NCBI RefSeq assembly: GCF_964355755.1
Contig: NC_092674.1
Location: forward strand, 8,499,001-8,563,000
DNA: 64,000 bases
Reading direction: 5' to 3'
Source of the DNA: Antedon mediterranea
Taxonomy: Eukaryota > Echinodermata > Crinoidea > Comatulida > Antedonidae
Both the position numbers and the translations under genes were made by a program. The notes below the pieces were generated by a model. That model saw only the letters and a program-made list of their open reading frames with translations. It was not told the DNA's origin and ran no database searches. Below, piece after piece: positions 22,440 through 34,437 of this stretch (its first letter is position 1; every line of letters begins with the position of its first letter).

Positions 22440-24194
22440 TTCAGGAAAACAGCATAATTAAATTGACCTAAACCAAATTTAATTACAATGTTCTTTATTT
22501 TATTGTTGTTTACCACAGCCTATCTACTCCCTTTGTTTTTTAGTACTGAGGGCGCTGGTGGTCTACGTTAAAACAAGCGCCGCCTATCGATAAGCATTTA
22601 ACTTAAATTATTTTTTGTCACCCTTTTTTTTTTATTTTGTTAATTCTTACATTTCGATAAAATATTATGTTAATTATACCTTATTTCTGTTTTAATCAAT
22701 ATAGGATTTTTTTTTCATAAAACATATCCAACGGTTTTAGCTTTTAATGAGTCTCCATCAGGCTATTCGTTCATTTCATTTATTCTTTAATCCGTAATCC
22801 AATGTACATATACAGTAAAAAAAAAATATTACTTTAACTGATTATAGAAAATGCAAAAATACAATAATAAAACAACAACCACCCATGGACAATATGTACT
22901 GGTAAGTCATTCAAACTCTCTAGGAATTAAAAACAGCACGTTTTGCTCACAGACCTTTGTACTATCTGTAAAATGCTAGTATTCATCATAAAACGATTCC
23001 TTGTTGTTGTTTTTTTTTTATCGAAAATCGGTTAAGAATGATGATGGTGGATATCATAGAGGAATTTAGTTGAGAATACGGTCAGTAATAGGACAAGAGA
23101 ATAGAGAAGGACACACATTATGTAAATTAATTAAGAAATTGGTTTGTCACAGTTTTAGTACAAAGTTATTAGATTAATATGCATTGCATATATTTTAGTT
23201 AACGTAATAGTAGGTAAGGCTAGTAAGGTAGTGGGAAAGTATCAGGTAAGTAAGAAATAGGTTGATCCTAACATTATAAGTAATTACGTAATACTTGATA
23301 TAGCGATTATACTAGGACGTGAGTTGTGTATCAGGACCATGGGAAAAGGAACTTGTGTACGTTTATCAGGTAAAGCTATGTAGTAGACCTACAAATAATA
23401 ATAATAGGCATAGTTGATGCATGACTCAGTTATTAAACTTTCTTTTTCCCAGTGCGTCTAGGCCTAGACCTTTGATCAGTAGATAGAAATGATTCAGTGA
23501 TATAACTACTTTAAAGATTGATGATATTACTGTATAAGTAAATACTTTTGATTAATTATTGTCATTTGTTATAAAGAAACATGCAGTATAAATTTAACTT
23601 TATGGAGTACACGATGCATTAGGCTTCTACGGAACTTTTGTAAGGTTAGGGTTCGAGAAAGTGAGCATAATTTTTGTTAACAGCAAACAAATTTAAAGCA
23701 TGCTACTAATGAAAGTATTTAAGATAAAATCAACACGTGACCTTATGCAATCCCATCGTGCAATAAAGTCAACTATTTTTATGTGTAAGTACGTAAGCAT
23801 TTACGCGTATATGAAATACAGCTGTCATTTTGTGAATGATTTTTGTAGGCTGAACCAACTTAAGCTGTTTTCTTAATGTCATTCGAAACTGTTTTTGAAT
23901 TGTAAGTGTAGTAGGCTCTAAAAACGGAAGACACTCTGGAAGTAAGCCGTAACGGTTTATTGGAATACGGCTGTCGCGTGATGACGTAATACACATCTTT
24001 TTGCACAAGGGCGCAATGAACTTCATGGAAAAAAACTATAATTATAATATTCGAGTACATTTTCGTTGCTTCCCAATGCTTTAAATCAACTATAACCAAT
24101 CCTTGAGACGCTTTTTATTTGCATAATATTGTATGATCAACTTATTTTTTTAAGTTTTATATCGAGGTTACACTACACCTTTACTGCTTCTAAC

Positions 24195-24333
24195 GATTGT
24201 TTCCCACTAGGGACGCAACGCGAGGACGTAAACTCAACGCAAGATAGTTGAACTGCAATGACAAGCGACAATTCGAATAATCCGTCGCTTGTCAAAAGCA
24301 CTTCCATTCTGCTAGTGAGAACCAAGCTGTTGT
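24195..24333. mobile_element. GGTTCCCACTAG-family MITE, degraded
   Basis: Left end TTGTTTCCCACTAGGGACGC, right end GCTAGTGAGAACCAAGCTGT. Its interior retains the ACAAGCGACAA and GTCGCTTGTC inverted pair of the short subtype. Confidence 0.65.
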
Positions 24334-25589
24334 TCAATTCTTTGATCATCCAAAAATAAACCCCATGACTTTATCATGTTTATGTTTTATTCCTGAATTA
24401 TCGAACAAGCTCTATGTTTCCATCCACCTAAGACGGTTTATACGTCATTATGTGTATAGTAATGATATTGATATAGGCCCAATAGGCACGTAAAACACAA
24501 CATCATAATGAATATTAACTCGTAATTACCGGCTGCGTAAACATACCATAATTTGTCTACAAAAACATTGACATACGATTGAAAGTTCAAACATAATTTA
24601 ATTTAAAAATATGCCTATTATGATATTGTCCTTCTTTCCTTCCGTCCTCTTGTCTTAATCAATGATCCGCAACGTCAGGTGGATAGTCTACCACAGTATT
24701 ACTGGGACGTGGGCTTCTCGATGGGGCTTTTTCAGGAACATTGAAGTTGAGTTGAAGAAACACTTTCTTGAGTTTCCTGTGCAGTTATTGTTCAAGAACA
24801 GCAATAAGCTGGATAAGAATCCACGACCCAGAAATTTTAAGGCAAGCACATTAATCACCAACATAACGTTCTGCCATCACAGTGAATGTACATGAATATA
24901 GTACTAGTTATATGATGTACATATCAAAAGAACAGCCTTTAATTATTTATAGAAAATATTGACGTTTTGGTTTCTTGTCATTAATACTTTAATCGTTAGT
25001 GCAATTACAATTCAATATGTAGGCCTACATACACAAGTACACGAACCTAATTACTGATTATGAGGCTATCAATTTCAATTAGGTACGGTAGTACTTCAAC
25101 AATGACAATTATTTTCGTACGTTTAATATTATCATTTAAAGCCGTTTGCAAGTATTTATAAAAACAATCCATTACTACTGTTCCTTTTTTGACATTTCTT
25201 GTTCCTTTATTTTCATGGCCTAATTTATTTGGGAACAACAAAATGTAAACGTGTGCAAATATTTAAAGGATTGGAATCTAACAAGCAAAATAAAATAATA
25301 TAACATAACATGAGTGCATACTTAGAGCAGTTTTGCAAGGGATCGATAGCACCGTAAAGGTAATTTATTCATTCCCTATTAAGAAAACTGATTCATTTCT
25401 TGGAATTGTATTACAACGTCATTTTAAATGAGGTCCAATTAAGCTGTATGATACGTAAAGTGAGTGTATTTAACCGATTCGTTAGAATTCTATATTAGGC
25501 CTAAAATACGTATATACAAAATTAAACGTCATTAATTTTATACGTGCGCGTGCGAAAGCTTTATGTCACTTTCTTATGACGTAATTATG

Positions 25590-25850
25590 TTAGAAATGTA
25601 TATATATATGTTTTAATTATGTAAAGTTTCTACATGTCTATTAAACTATTTCTTGGCCTCTATTAACATTTACCTAGTGTCATATAAGCAAAATTATCTG
25701 ATAGTACAGCATCACATGTGAAGGCTGTATCATAGACCCTAACCCTCTTAGAAATGTATATATGTGTTTTAATATGTAAAGTTTCTACATGTCTATTAAA
25801 CTATTTACAGCATCACATTTTAAGGCTGTATCATATATCCTAACACTGTG
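25590..25850 (+). repeat. Two-copy direct repeat, spacing about 150 bp
   Basis: TTAGAAATGTATATAT plus TAAAGTTTCTACATGTCTAT (about 25589-25655) recurs at about 25748-25808, and ACAGCATCACAT with AAGGCTGTATCAT recurs at about 25707 and 25807. This is a local duplication in noncoding DNA. Confidence 0.6.
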
Positions 25851-28445
25851 ACATTCTATACTATAAGCATCAGGCGTGAAAGCTCTATTGTAGACTTTCT
25901 CTAGATACTGGACAAAAATGTTGTCATTGTGGAGATAGCACTGATGATCAAGTGTGTATACGTATGTTTTTTCCTATATGATAGACACCAATGCAAATCC
26001 TGTGAAATTTGTATCACAACCAAACTTTAGCACGTCAATGATTGATTATAATGTTGTGTACTGTAGAAGAAATCTATATCTGTATGTTGAGTTTATCCCT
26101 AACTATGAATGATAAAACTGCAACATCGCCCGGCATTTGAGTAGTTTGAAAGCTAATCTCGTTTCTCACTTCTTGAAATAGGCAGTAAATAATGTTGTAA
26201 TCACAGTATATATAGTCGTCGTGAATTTATTTCCTCTAGAATTGAAACATTACATCAAACGTATCTTCACCAATATTTCATACCACAAGACTTTCAACAT
26301 TTCGTACATATTATGGTCATAGAAAAATGCAAAATAGTGGTTCTTTTTTAATCAGTTTAAACTGAAAACAAATCAACCTAAGCAACATTACTGACTATAA
26401 TTCACTGAAACCGGGTATGTATATTTACAGAGAATCATTGGGATATCGAATTAATAAAACCGATCATGTATTATTATCATTGTATAAGTTATGCATACTT
26501 ATATACAGCCAGGTTTTTGATGAGTTGAGGTCACAAATTTATATATAATTTATCATATTTTTACCAGACTTTTTATAGTCTTCAAACAATTACAGTGCTC
26601 TTTTAAATTTCACGTTTGCACTAGTTATGTTATTTTACTGTATTCAATTTCTGACTGGGTCCCACACCAGTGAAACAGCATAGACCATAACACCTATTTA
26701 GTTTCGGTTAGGCTATAGGCTATTATGTACGGTATTTATTTTAATTTAAACTGTGTCAGGTTGATGAACTCTAATATACAGTACTTATAATTACCATTGA
26801 TTTTATAAATATTCCCAGTTTTTTCGTATAAGTTAAAACAACCTACTTAAAAATATTCAGCACATGTGACATCAATGCAGTAATGTAACCTACAAACATA
26901 GACTGTTATAATAATGTTAGTACAGATTCAGATCAACACGATACAGTCATAAAATAACATCAAGAACGTTTTCCTTAGAGACTTAAAGTAGGCCTGACTA
27001 CACACTTGACGTGAGAGGAATGTCACATACATATCATATACTGTCATTTCAGTATATTCACAAACTGTCAACCCACTTTTGATAATATCTACAAATGTTA
27101 TAAAAGAAAATCTGAGCTAAAAATGATGACGTAAATGATCTAATAAAATTATATAATTATTTTAATGCGACGCGGATTCGATTTATTCGGTGGTGTTCAG
27201 TCAGTCTATGTATATATTCTGATCAAAGTGTAGAGTTTAAAATTAATTTGGTCTTTATGAAATTAAGTTCGATATAATGTGTGTACAACAAATTGTGCGA
27301 ATGTCATTACCCAACAGCGCTAATATAAGTATGTACCGCGGTGCTTATAATACATCTGTATACCAACTGCAGCGCATTCAGCTGCAAAATCACGTTCCAC
27401 GTGGCGCCGAGTGTAATTAGACTGATGCTTTTTATTCGATCATTTACGAGGTCTCTCTATAAACACGAAATACGTAATGTCTTAACTAATTAAACAAAGT
27501 TTTCAAATATTAAATGCGCACACACACACGTTATAGCCTATTTACATTTTGATGATCGGTCTATTTTTTAATAAAGACCCTCAAATCATTTTTATTAATT
27601 GGTCCATAACGGACTAAATGTAATATTTACAAAATGTACTGTAACAATTTAACAGCAACAAACAATATGTACACGTTTGAGTAACTTACATTAAAACAAG
27701 ACTTAGATATAGAGAATAGAAAGTTAAATTCATCTATGTAACTTAAGTACGTAGTATTGCTTTTATTTTTCCTATTATATAATATTGCTATGACGTCATC
27801 AAACTTATACCATAATATATTTTTAGATTTATAGTTGGTTTTACTTTCATTTAAGAGAATATACAGTAGCAGTATGCAATTGAAATAAAAATGTATACAA
27901 TATTTATATAGTAACTTTATTTTCGCGGCTCTTTATATTCACGCCCTTTTGCAAATGACTTATTTTTACGATTAATTTGTTGATTTCGTGCATCAACATG
28001 TTCGTCTTTATTTATTTCGATTGCTTTCTATTGTCTTAAGAATCGTTAAATAAGGAACCTCATGCTAGTTTATGGTTAGGCTACAATATCAATCATCGAG
28101 ACCTAACTAGTTTCTCTTCTCTCGGTTAATAACTGTACCGTGTGCATGCTGGTTATCAACTTGCTTCCAGTTCTCCAAGAAGGGTTGCTCATTGTTGACA
28201 ATGTACGCGCCTAATCGAAGTTCGTCCAGTTCATCATTTTTTTTATTTTACTGTATATAACAGATTTTCGGTTATATTTTTCGAACCAATGCTGGATTTA
28301 TTTTACTGTTACTTTATATTTTATAATATGCTTATATGGATTTAAATTGTATGACACAGTATTGGTCGTTTTGTAACATTCAAATAATATGGGGCTACCA
28401 CATATATCTGTTTTTACTTGACTTCAACCGCCGATGACCATTCCC

Positions 28446-31400
28446 TTACAACTCATTGCGATTCGTTCCTTGGTTGTTTCCTGAACATCTCCTTTCCTTG
28501 TCTGCTATATAATTGTTAAACTCAGCCTTCCATGCAACCATGTATTCGCTGCTCCACAGGTGAAATTCTTTCTTCCATTCCATCTCCGATTCGTTTATGT
28601 CAGCTGTTAAAATAGTGCAAAAACATTAATATTGTTTAATTAGATGTGATGTAATGCAAATTCCACAACTGTAATTATTACCAAAAGTATTTTTGCTATT
28701 AACAATTTTCTTCTTTTTTTCATTCTATCCGTCATAATAAGAACGAAATTAACGATTGTAGGAAATTTTGATATTATATTAGCATCGTCAAAGTTTTTTT
28801 TATTAAACCATGTTTTTAAAAAGTAATTTAAAAATGTGATGGTATTGATTGTTTCCATTTCGAGGTGAGCATTGTTTAGTTTCTAGTAGAAGTAACATAT
28901 CATTAGACTAACTATCTTATTAGATTTCTAAAGTTTAGTGAAGTAAAGTAAACTAAACTAGTATGTTTAATAATTGTATAGAAACTAGAACTGGTCTTCA
29001 CTGGAAAACAAGCTTTCAGAGTCACTGCTTGTCAAGGTCTCTAGTCACTGCTTCTTGAAGAAGAGAGGTTTCTACCATATATAAATGATGAATCGTTGCT
29101 ATATTACAAAACAGTTACACAGAGAAAGTTCTCTGCTCAAATGGCAAGGTTATAAGCCTGTGTCACCTGCATTGACCAAGTTCAGAGTTAAAATAGTTAT
29201 TTGCCCTTTCAGACATGTAGCATGGTTTCAGCTGTTCAGCTAAATAGAGTTTAAACAAAACTGTGATATGAGAGCCATGGATTATGGTAGTCATAGATCG
29301 CAAGCTCCCTAAATGCGAAGCTACTATTATCAGAAGCAATAACCACATCATACCTGTTTCTCTGGCAAGTTTTGGAAGAAATTTGCTCCAAAGTGCACAT
29401 TTATTGGTTCGTGGGCCTTGTTTCGTTGACATGTAATCTTCTAATGAAGCACTCAGCTCAATGTAATGCTGTTTGGTTTTGCTAAACTTTTTCCAGTAAT
29501 GACCCTCGGTCGGAGTTCTTCAAAAGAAAATAAATACAACATTATTGGAGACATTAGGCCTAGGCCTATATGATTTAGTATTAATGCGCTTGTCTGCCTA
29601 ACACCTAAGCATTGGTTTATACACTTTATTTATCATAAATGTTTGTGCAGATAAGCAACAAACTAGCTAATTTATATATTATGCCAATTAGGTCAGATCT
29701 GGCTTGAAACTATAGCGCCTCATTTTGACCCAATGTGTGTTCTCGAATCCCTTTTCGAGACAACATAATTGTTTTCAAGAGTTCCAAGTACATTTTCATA
29801 TTTTGAGTTTTACAGATTTACTAACCTGAACTCTTCTGATGACAAACTGTATTAGAATAACTACTAAAACATTCCAATACAAAATGTTTTTAAAACCAAA
29901 TTAAGTCATTGTGGATGTAACTATTAAAGATATATTGTCACCCTGACAAAAATATTTTTTTTTTATATCTTTTGTTGAATATTCTATTTTATTGTCACAT
30001 AATATCTATCCACTTTGAACACAGATTGAATTGAAACCAAATTTATTTACCAGAAAAAACTGTAATTTAAAGAAATTTGCCAATGGGTTTTTTGGTTAAA
30101 TTTGACCATTAATTATATATGAGAAAACTTTTTTTTTTGTTTTTTTTACGGAAGGGATTAACTTTATTAAAACTACAAAACAAAATAACCTATTCAAAGT
30201 CTGTTTTGAGGGGACAATACATCTTTAAATATTTTTAATGAACTGAAAGAATCAAATAAAGAAATTTTGGGAAAATGTATTCTTCGCATAAAGCTAATAA
30301 CACTGAAATTGCAGCATTTCGCTTGTGGATAGTTGACGTAATTTAAGGAAGATTTACGAGTTAATTCTGTTGGCAACTATTCGATTAGTGATAGTGTATG
30401 TATTTACTGGTAGTTTGCCTAATGGATTGTATGCATTATTTAGCTTTTTGTGTCTATGAACTTTTCAGTAGATTGTTGACAATGTCCCCAACGTGTTTTT
30501 TAATTTTTTAAATGGTATAGATTTTTGGTTAACGATACCAATTTGGGCTAATGTACATACATTGTAGTGAGTGTATACTAGTCTATAAGATGTCGTGGGC
30601 GTTAATGGATTTTCTCCATTTATATCTACAATGACCTCTTTGTGTCTATTAATATTGTACGTTTATTTTATATACGTACGTAAATTGTTGAATGTTTTTG
30701 CATGGTAGACCTATAGATTTTGTTTTCGCAAAAATAACAACTTGGACTTTTGGTGAGTGTATGTACAATTTTTCTTTACAGCAAATTGTTTGAAAATGTC
30801 CCAATATTGTTTCTTCACGAAGGATTGTGTTAATGACAATAGCATTCAATAATATTGATGACACAAAACTAAAATAGTAGCAAATAATAAAAATAGAAAT
30901 AATAAATACAAAATTATAATAAGTGGGGTATCCCTTTTCTCCTTTATTATGTATTATTTTAGAAAATGTTATATGTACTTTCTTTTTATTTGAGAAATAA
31001 AATGTATTATTGATTAATAATGGTATAAACGTAAAGCTACATAAAAGAGCTCACTTAAAACCGTTTTTTGTTGTTGCAGGTTTTAAAAATCAAAACCAAA
31101 CTGAAACGTGTTTTAGAGATCTCGATATAAATTTTTGTTTTGTTTATTTTATACGGTAAATTTTGTTTTGATTAATCATTCATTTTACAGTGCCCTTTTT
31201 GGATGAGTTAATATATTGGCAATCCGTTTGATCTCGGTTGCTGAGTAAGGAACCTTTAATAGTCTTACTATCGAATAATCACTTACAAAAGGGAAATGAT
31301 ATTATGTTTGAGAACTTAACTATTTCCGTATTAAATAAAATACGAAATATACTTTCGTTTTCTGAATAAATTAATTTTTATTTAAATAAACAATCGGAAA

Positions 31401-34400
31401 TTTAATTACATCTACATCTATTTTTATTTCATTTTATAGAAAATAACAAATAAAAGTGTATATGAATAATCCATGGTTTATTCAATTTGTTTATGTTCTG
31501 CAAATGAATCTTATTGATTGATTTTATTTTTTATTTTGTTGTAATTTATGTCTCCCCTCATCCCTCTGCTCTCTTTAAACGGTAGACTACTTGTACCGTA
31601 ATGTATTATGACCAGGTCGGTAAAATCTGTTTGAGCTTGAATACAATCAAGACCGAAGAGTTACTATAGGACTGAGTCGTAACAGGAAGGGGAAAGTATG
31701 TGGTGCGTATGAGCAGGAGGGAGAGTAGGTCACAATAGACGTAAAAGTGGGATAATTTAAAAGGGATGAAGAGTACTTGAGTAGGCCTATTAGTAGACGC
31801 GATCTAGACTGGTTAGTCGGTCCCTTACTTAAGCATGGTTCCCACTAGAACTCAACGCAGCGACGTATCGACGCAAAGTGCTGTAGGGCCTATATTGCGT
31901 AATCACAAGTGGGAACCGACGACGCAATAGTGCTGCAAATATCACAGGTCTGATTTCACGCAGGCGGGGGAAAACAAAATTATTAGAAGGGCATTTGCTT
32001 ACGTTGCGTAGGTACAGCGCTACATTGCGTCGCTAGTAGGAACCACGCTTAAATCACACTGATTTTGTAGCGCAAACAAACTGTTCCCTCCCCTTATTTT
32101 AAACAAGGTTGCTAATTTAGCGATACACTTTAAGCATAGTAACATCAGTTAGACGCGTCAACGATTGCATATTTGCACGCTGGGTAATTACTTACAGACG
32201 TCACAGTTTTGTTGAAATCAGTTAACGTGATGATTACATACTTCCATGTCTTCACAGGCAAATGGCTCGACGCCATTATAGAGTTATAATGCCCTCGATT
32301 TGATATTTTACTTTATGCGATCTGGAAATATCAAATTAAGCTACATATTCCAATGCTGTTACATTGTATTATTATTATGATAGGCCTACTTCCTCGCAGT
32401 CGACTTAGATTGACTCTATCATACATCCCTGCAGTGAAACGACTTATTCAAATACTATAGTGTTACTATACATGGTTTAATGTTGAAATATGACATGTAT
32501 TTATGTTTATGACTTTGATGTTCCCAGATGCAAGAATAACTTTTTCCACTACGGCTATACCATAATTTTGGATGTGTAGAAATAAAGGTTATATTTTTTA
32601 TTTCCTGATTTTACTTCTTATAAAATGCAAATAACATTAAATGTAAAAATAAATTACCTTTAACAAACTGTGTAAGCGTGTGAGGCTAATTAGTAACTAA
32701 CGATTCTTCGTTAGAAATAAAATAAACAGTAATTTAATTTAGCATAACAATGTATTTACATTCCGATATATTTTCTATTAACTGCTGTATACTTTTCGAG
32801 AAGATACACCTACCGTACCTTAACATTGGTTCACACTAGGACGCAATGCAACGCGTTGCGCGTACTTCTTTGTATTATTATGTTGTAGTGGGAACTAACC
32901 AAAATGATAAACATACTTACCCAGTTTTTGAAAATGTTGCCCATAGATTCATCATTTTTTTGCTAAGTCCCTGTTCTTCCTCAGTAAAATTTTGACCCTC
33001 TTGTAAAGGTTGACCAAACACAAATGCAATCTCCTCACCATGTATAGCACCCATCCACTGGTGCCATGGACTAAACTTAGGCCGCTGCATAAAATAGTAC
33101 GAGTGTACTTTACTTCCGTCTTGAGTTGCGTAATCTAGGCCAAAATCATACACTGGACACTTGATATTATAATCTCCCATCCATTCATCGGTAGCATCTC
33201 TAAACATTTCCCTATTATCAATATCTATCCAGTTAGTGTACTGAAAAGCAATGGCGTCTATTTCAAATGAATTCGCCTGTGGAAGTTCTTTTACAATTAT
33301 ATCTCTGAATTGAGTTTGATTCACACCATCTGGTTGGTCTCTTTTAAAATAATCTTGCAGGTAATACACCATGTAATAAGAAGCTTCGTTTAAATTAGCT
33401 CCGATCATAATTGCTGTTGATTTTGCAAAACCCTTCTTTAGCATCATTTCTGGAGTATCTCTTATGAACACTCCATCCACAACAGGCCCAAACGGAAACA
33501 CATATACGCCATAGTCTACCCATTCATGTTCAACAATCGTTTCTGGGCTCAGGCCTCGCATACATTTCATTATTTCAGATACGTTATTTTTATTCCCATT
33601 CTTGCTGTAACAATTGACCTCTTGTATTAGCTTCATTCCTCTTCCATATGCCACGTCTTTTGTCAGAACTGCCCAAGGAGTTGTTGGTGAGCCACTTTGT
33701 AGGATTGCACGTTTAAAATAAGAAGTACTAATATTCGAAAATAAGTGAAAGCCTACACTCACGGCGCCTGCACTCTCCCCAAATATAGTTACCTTAGATT
33801 TATCACCCCCAAACATTCTTATATTGTTATTAATCCATTCCAATGCCATTTGTTGATCCCAGAGGCCGTTGTTTCCAGGAACTGTGTCATTCAAAGCTAA
33901 AAATCCAAGTGCTCCAAGTCTGTAGTTTAAGGACACGACAACAACGTCTTCAGTGGCAGAAAGTATAGCTCCGTCATATACGTCAATTGCAGTAGCTCCG
34001 GTGACAAATCCACCGCCATATATCCACACCATTACATGTTTCAATCCCCTCTCTTGACCCTTCTCAGGAACCCAAATATTCAATGATAAACAATCCTCAC
34101 TTAAGTTAGTTTTTGGATTCCACATTTCGGCACCGCTAAAGTCTGGATACATTGTGTCTTTTAGCTGATAACAACTGTATCCAAACGTAGTGGCGTTGAT
34201 CACTTCTCCCGTGTCCTTTCTTGGTTTTGGAGGCATAAACCTATTTTCTCCAATTGGAGGCTCAGCATATGGAATGCCTAGGTATGTATATACACTTTTC
34301 TGTTGCACCATCCTTTCAAAACCTCGCACAGTGCCGCTAGTTGTTCTTACTTCCAGTTTTCGAGTAAACGACGCCATGTTGGTTGTCAAGCACATTGCAA

Positions 34401-34437
34401 TGACAACCAACGTAGACAACTGGATTTTAATAGACAT
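28446..34437 (-). CDS. ACHE: Acetylcholinesterase, T-type tailed form, 612 aa
   Basis: Three coding exons, 34437-32921, 29517-29354 and 28603-28446, join in phase (2, 1). The product hydrolyses acetylcholine as a secreted or membrane-tethered enzyme. A signal peptide covers residues 1 to about 22. The catalytic triad is Ser222 (GESAG), Glu351 (GANLNEAS) and His466 (GAIHGEE), with the GGGF oxyanion segment at 141-144. Trp106 in SGAEMWNP is the choline-binding Trp (Torpedo Trp84). The acyl pocket reads YVFPF. Disulfides 89-116 and 276-292 fit the family, and Cys427 would pair with the NKCALW Cys of exon 2. Exon 3 encodes a WAT tail (EMEWKKEFHLW, YMVAWKAEF) plus a near-terminal Cys, the ColQ/PRiMA-binding tetramerisation domain. 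Human AChE-T is 614 aa. A 5' UTR acceptor at 34451-34452 shows an upstream noncoding exon. BChE-like activity cannot be excluded. Confidence 0.93.
31829..32052. mobile_element. GGTTCCCACTAG-family MITE, long subtype, about 224 bp
   Basis: TTAAGCATGGTTCCCACTAG to GTAGGAACCACGCTTAA, flanked by TTAA at both ends, with the interior GGGAACCGACGACGCAATAG and a TAGGGCCTAT insertion. It lies in the long intron of the acetylcholinesterase gene. Confidence 0.8.
32821..32900. mobile_element. GGTTCCCACTAG-family MITE, 80-bp remnant
   Basis: Both eroded ends remain (ATTGGTTCACACTAGGACGC and TTGTAGTGGGAACTAACC) around a very short interior. It ends 20 bp from the acetylcholinesterase exon 1 donor (32920). 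Confidence 0.55.

Larger units (their letters stand above)
22440..28445. other. Region between RBM18 and the 3' end of the acetylcholinesterase gene
   Basis: No gene recognised. It includes the RBM18 upstream region (22440-22600) and, near 28446, the esterase 3' UTR (candidate minus-strand AATAAA signals at about 28240 and 28295). A degraded GGTTCCCACTAG element lies at 24195-24333 and a two-copy direct repeat at 25590-25850. A 78-codon frame at 24662-24895 has no splice or homology support. Confidence 0.45.

Noticed and set aside
24662-24895. 78-codon plus-strand ORF
   Set aside because: No splice context, no homologue recognised, and no neighbouring exons.
29163-29432. Stand-alone 89-aa minus-strand protein
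   Set aside because: Its start lies inside acetylcholinesterase exon 2, and the rest reads into the intron after the donor at 29353.
28446-29517. Separate unknown gene next to the esterase
   Set aside because: Phase and content (FLPKL segment, WAT tail) show that these are the last two exons of acetylcholinesterase.
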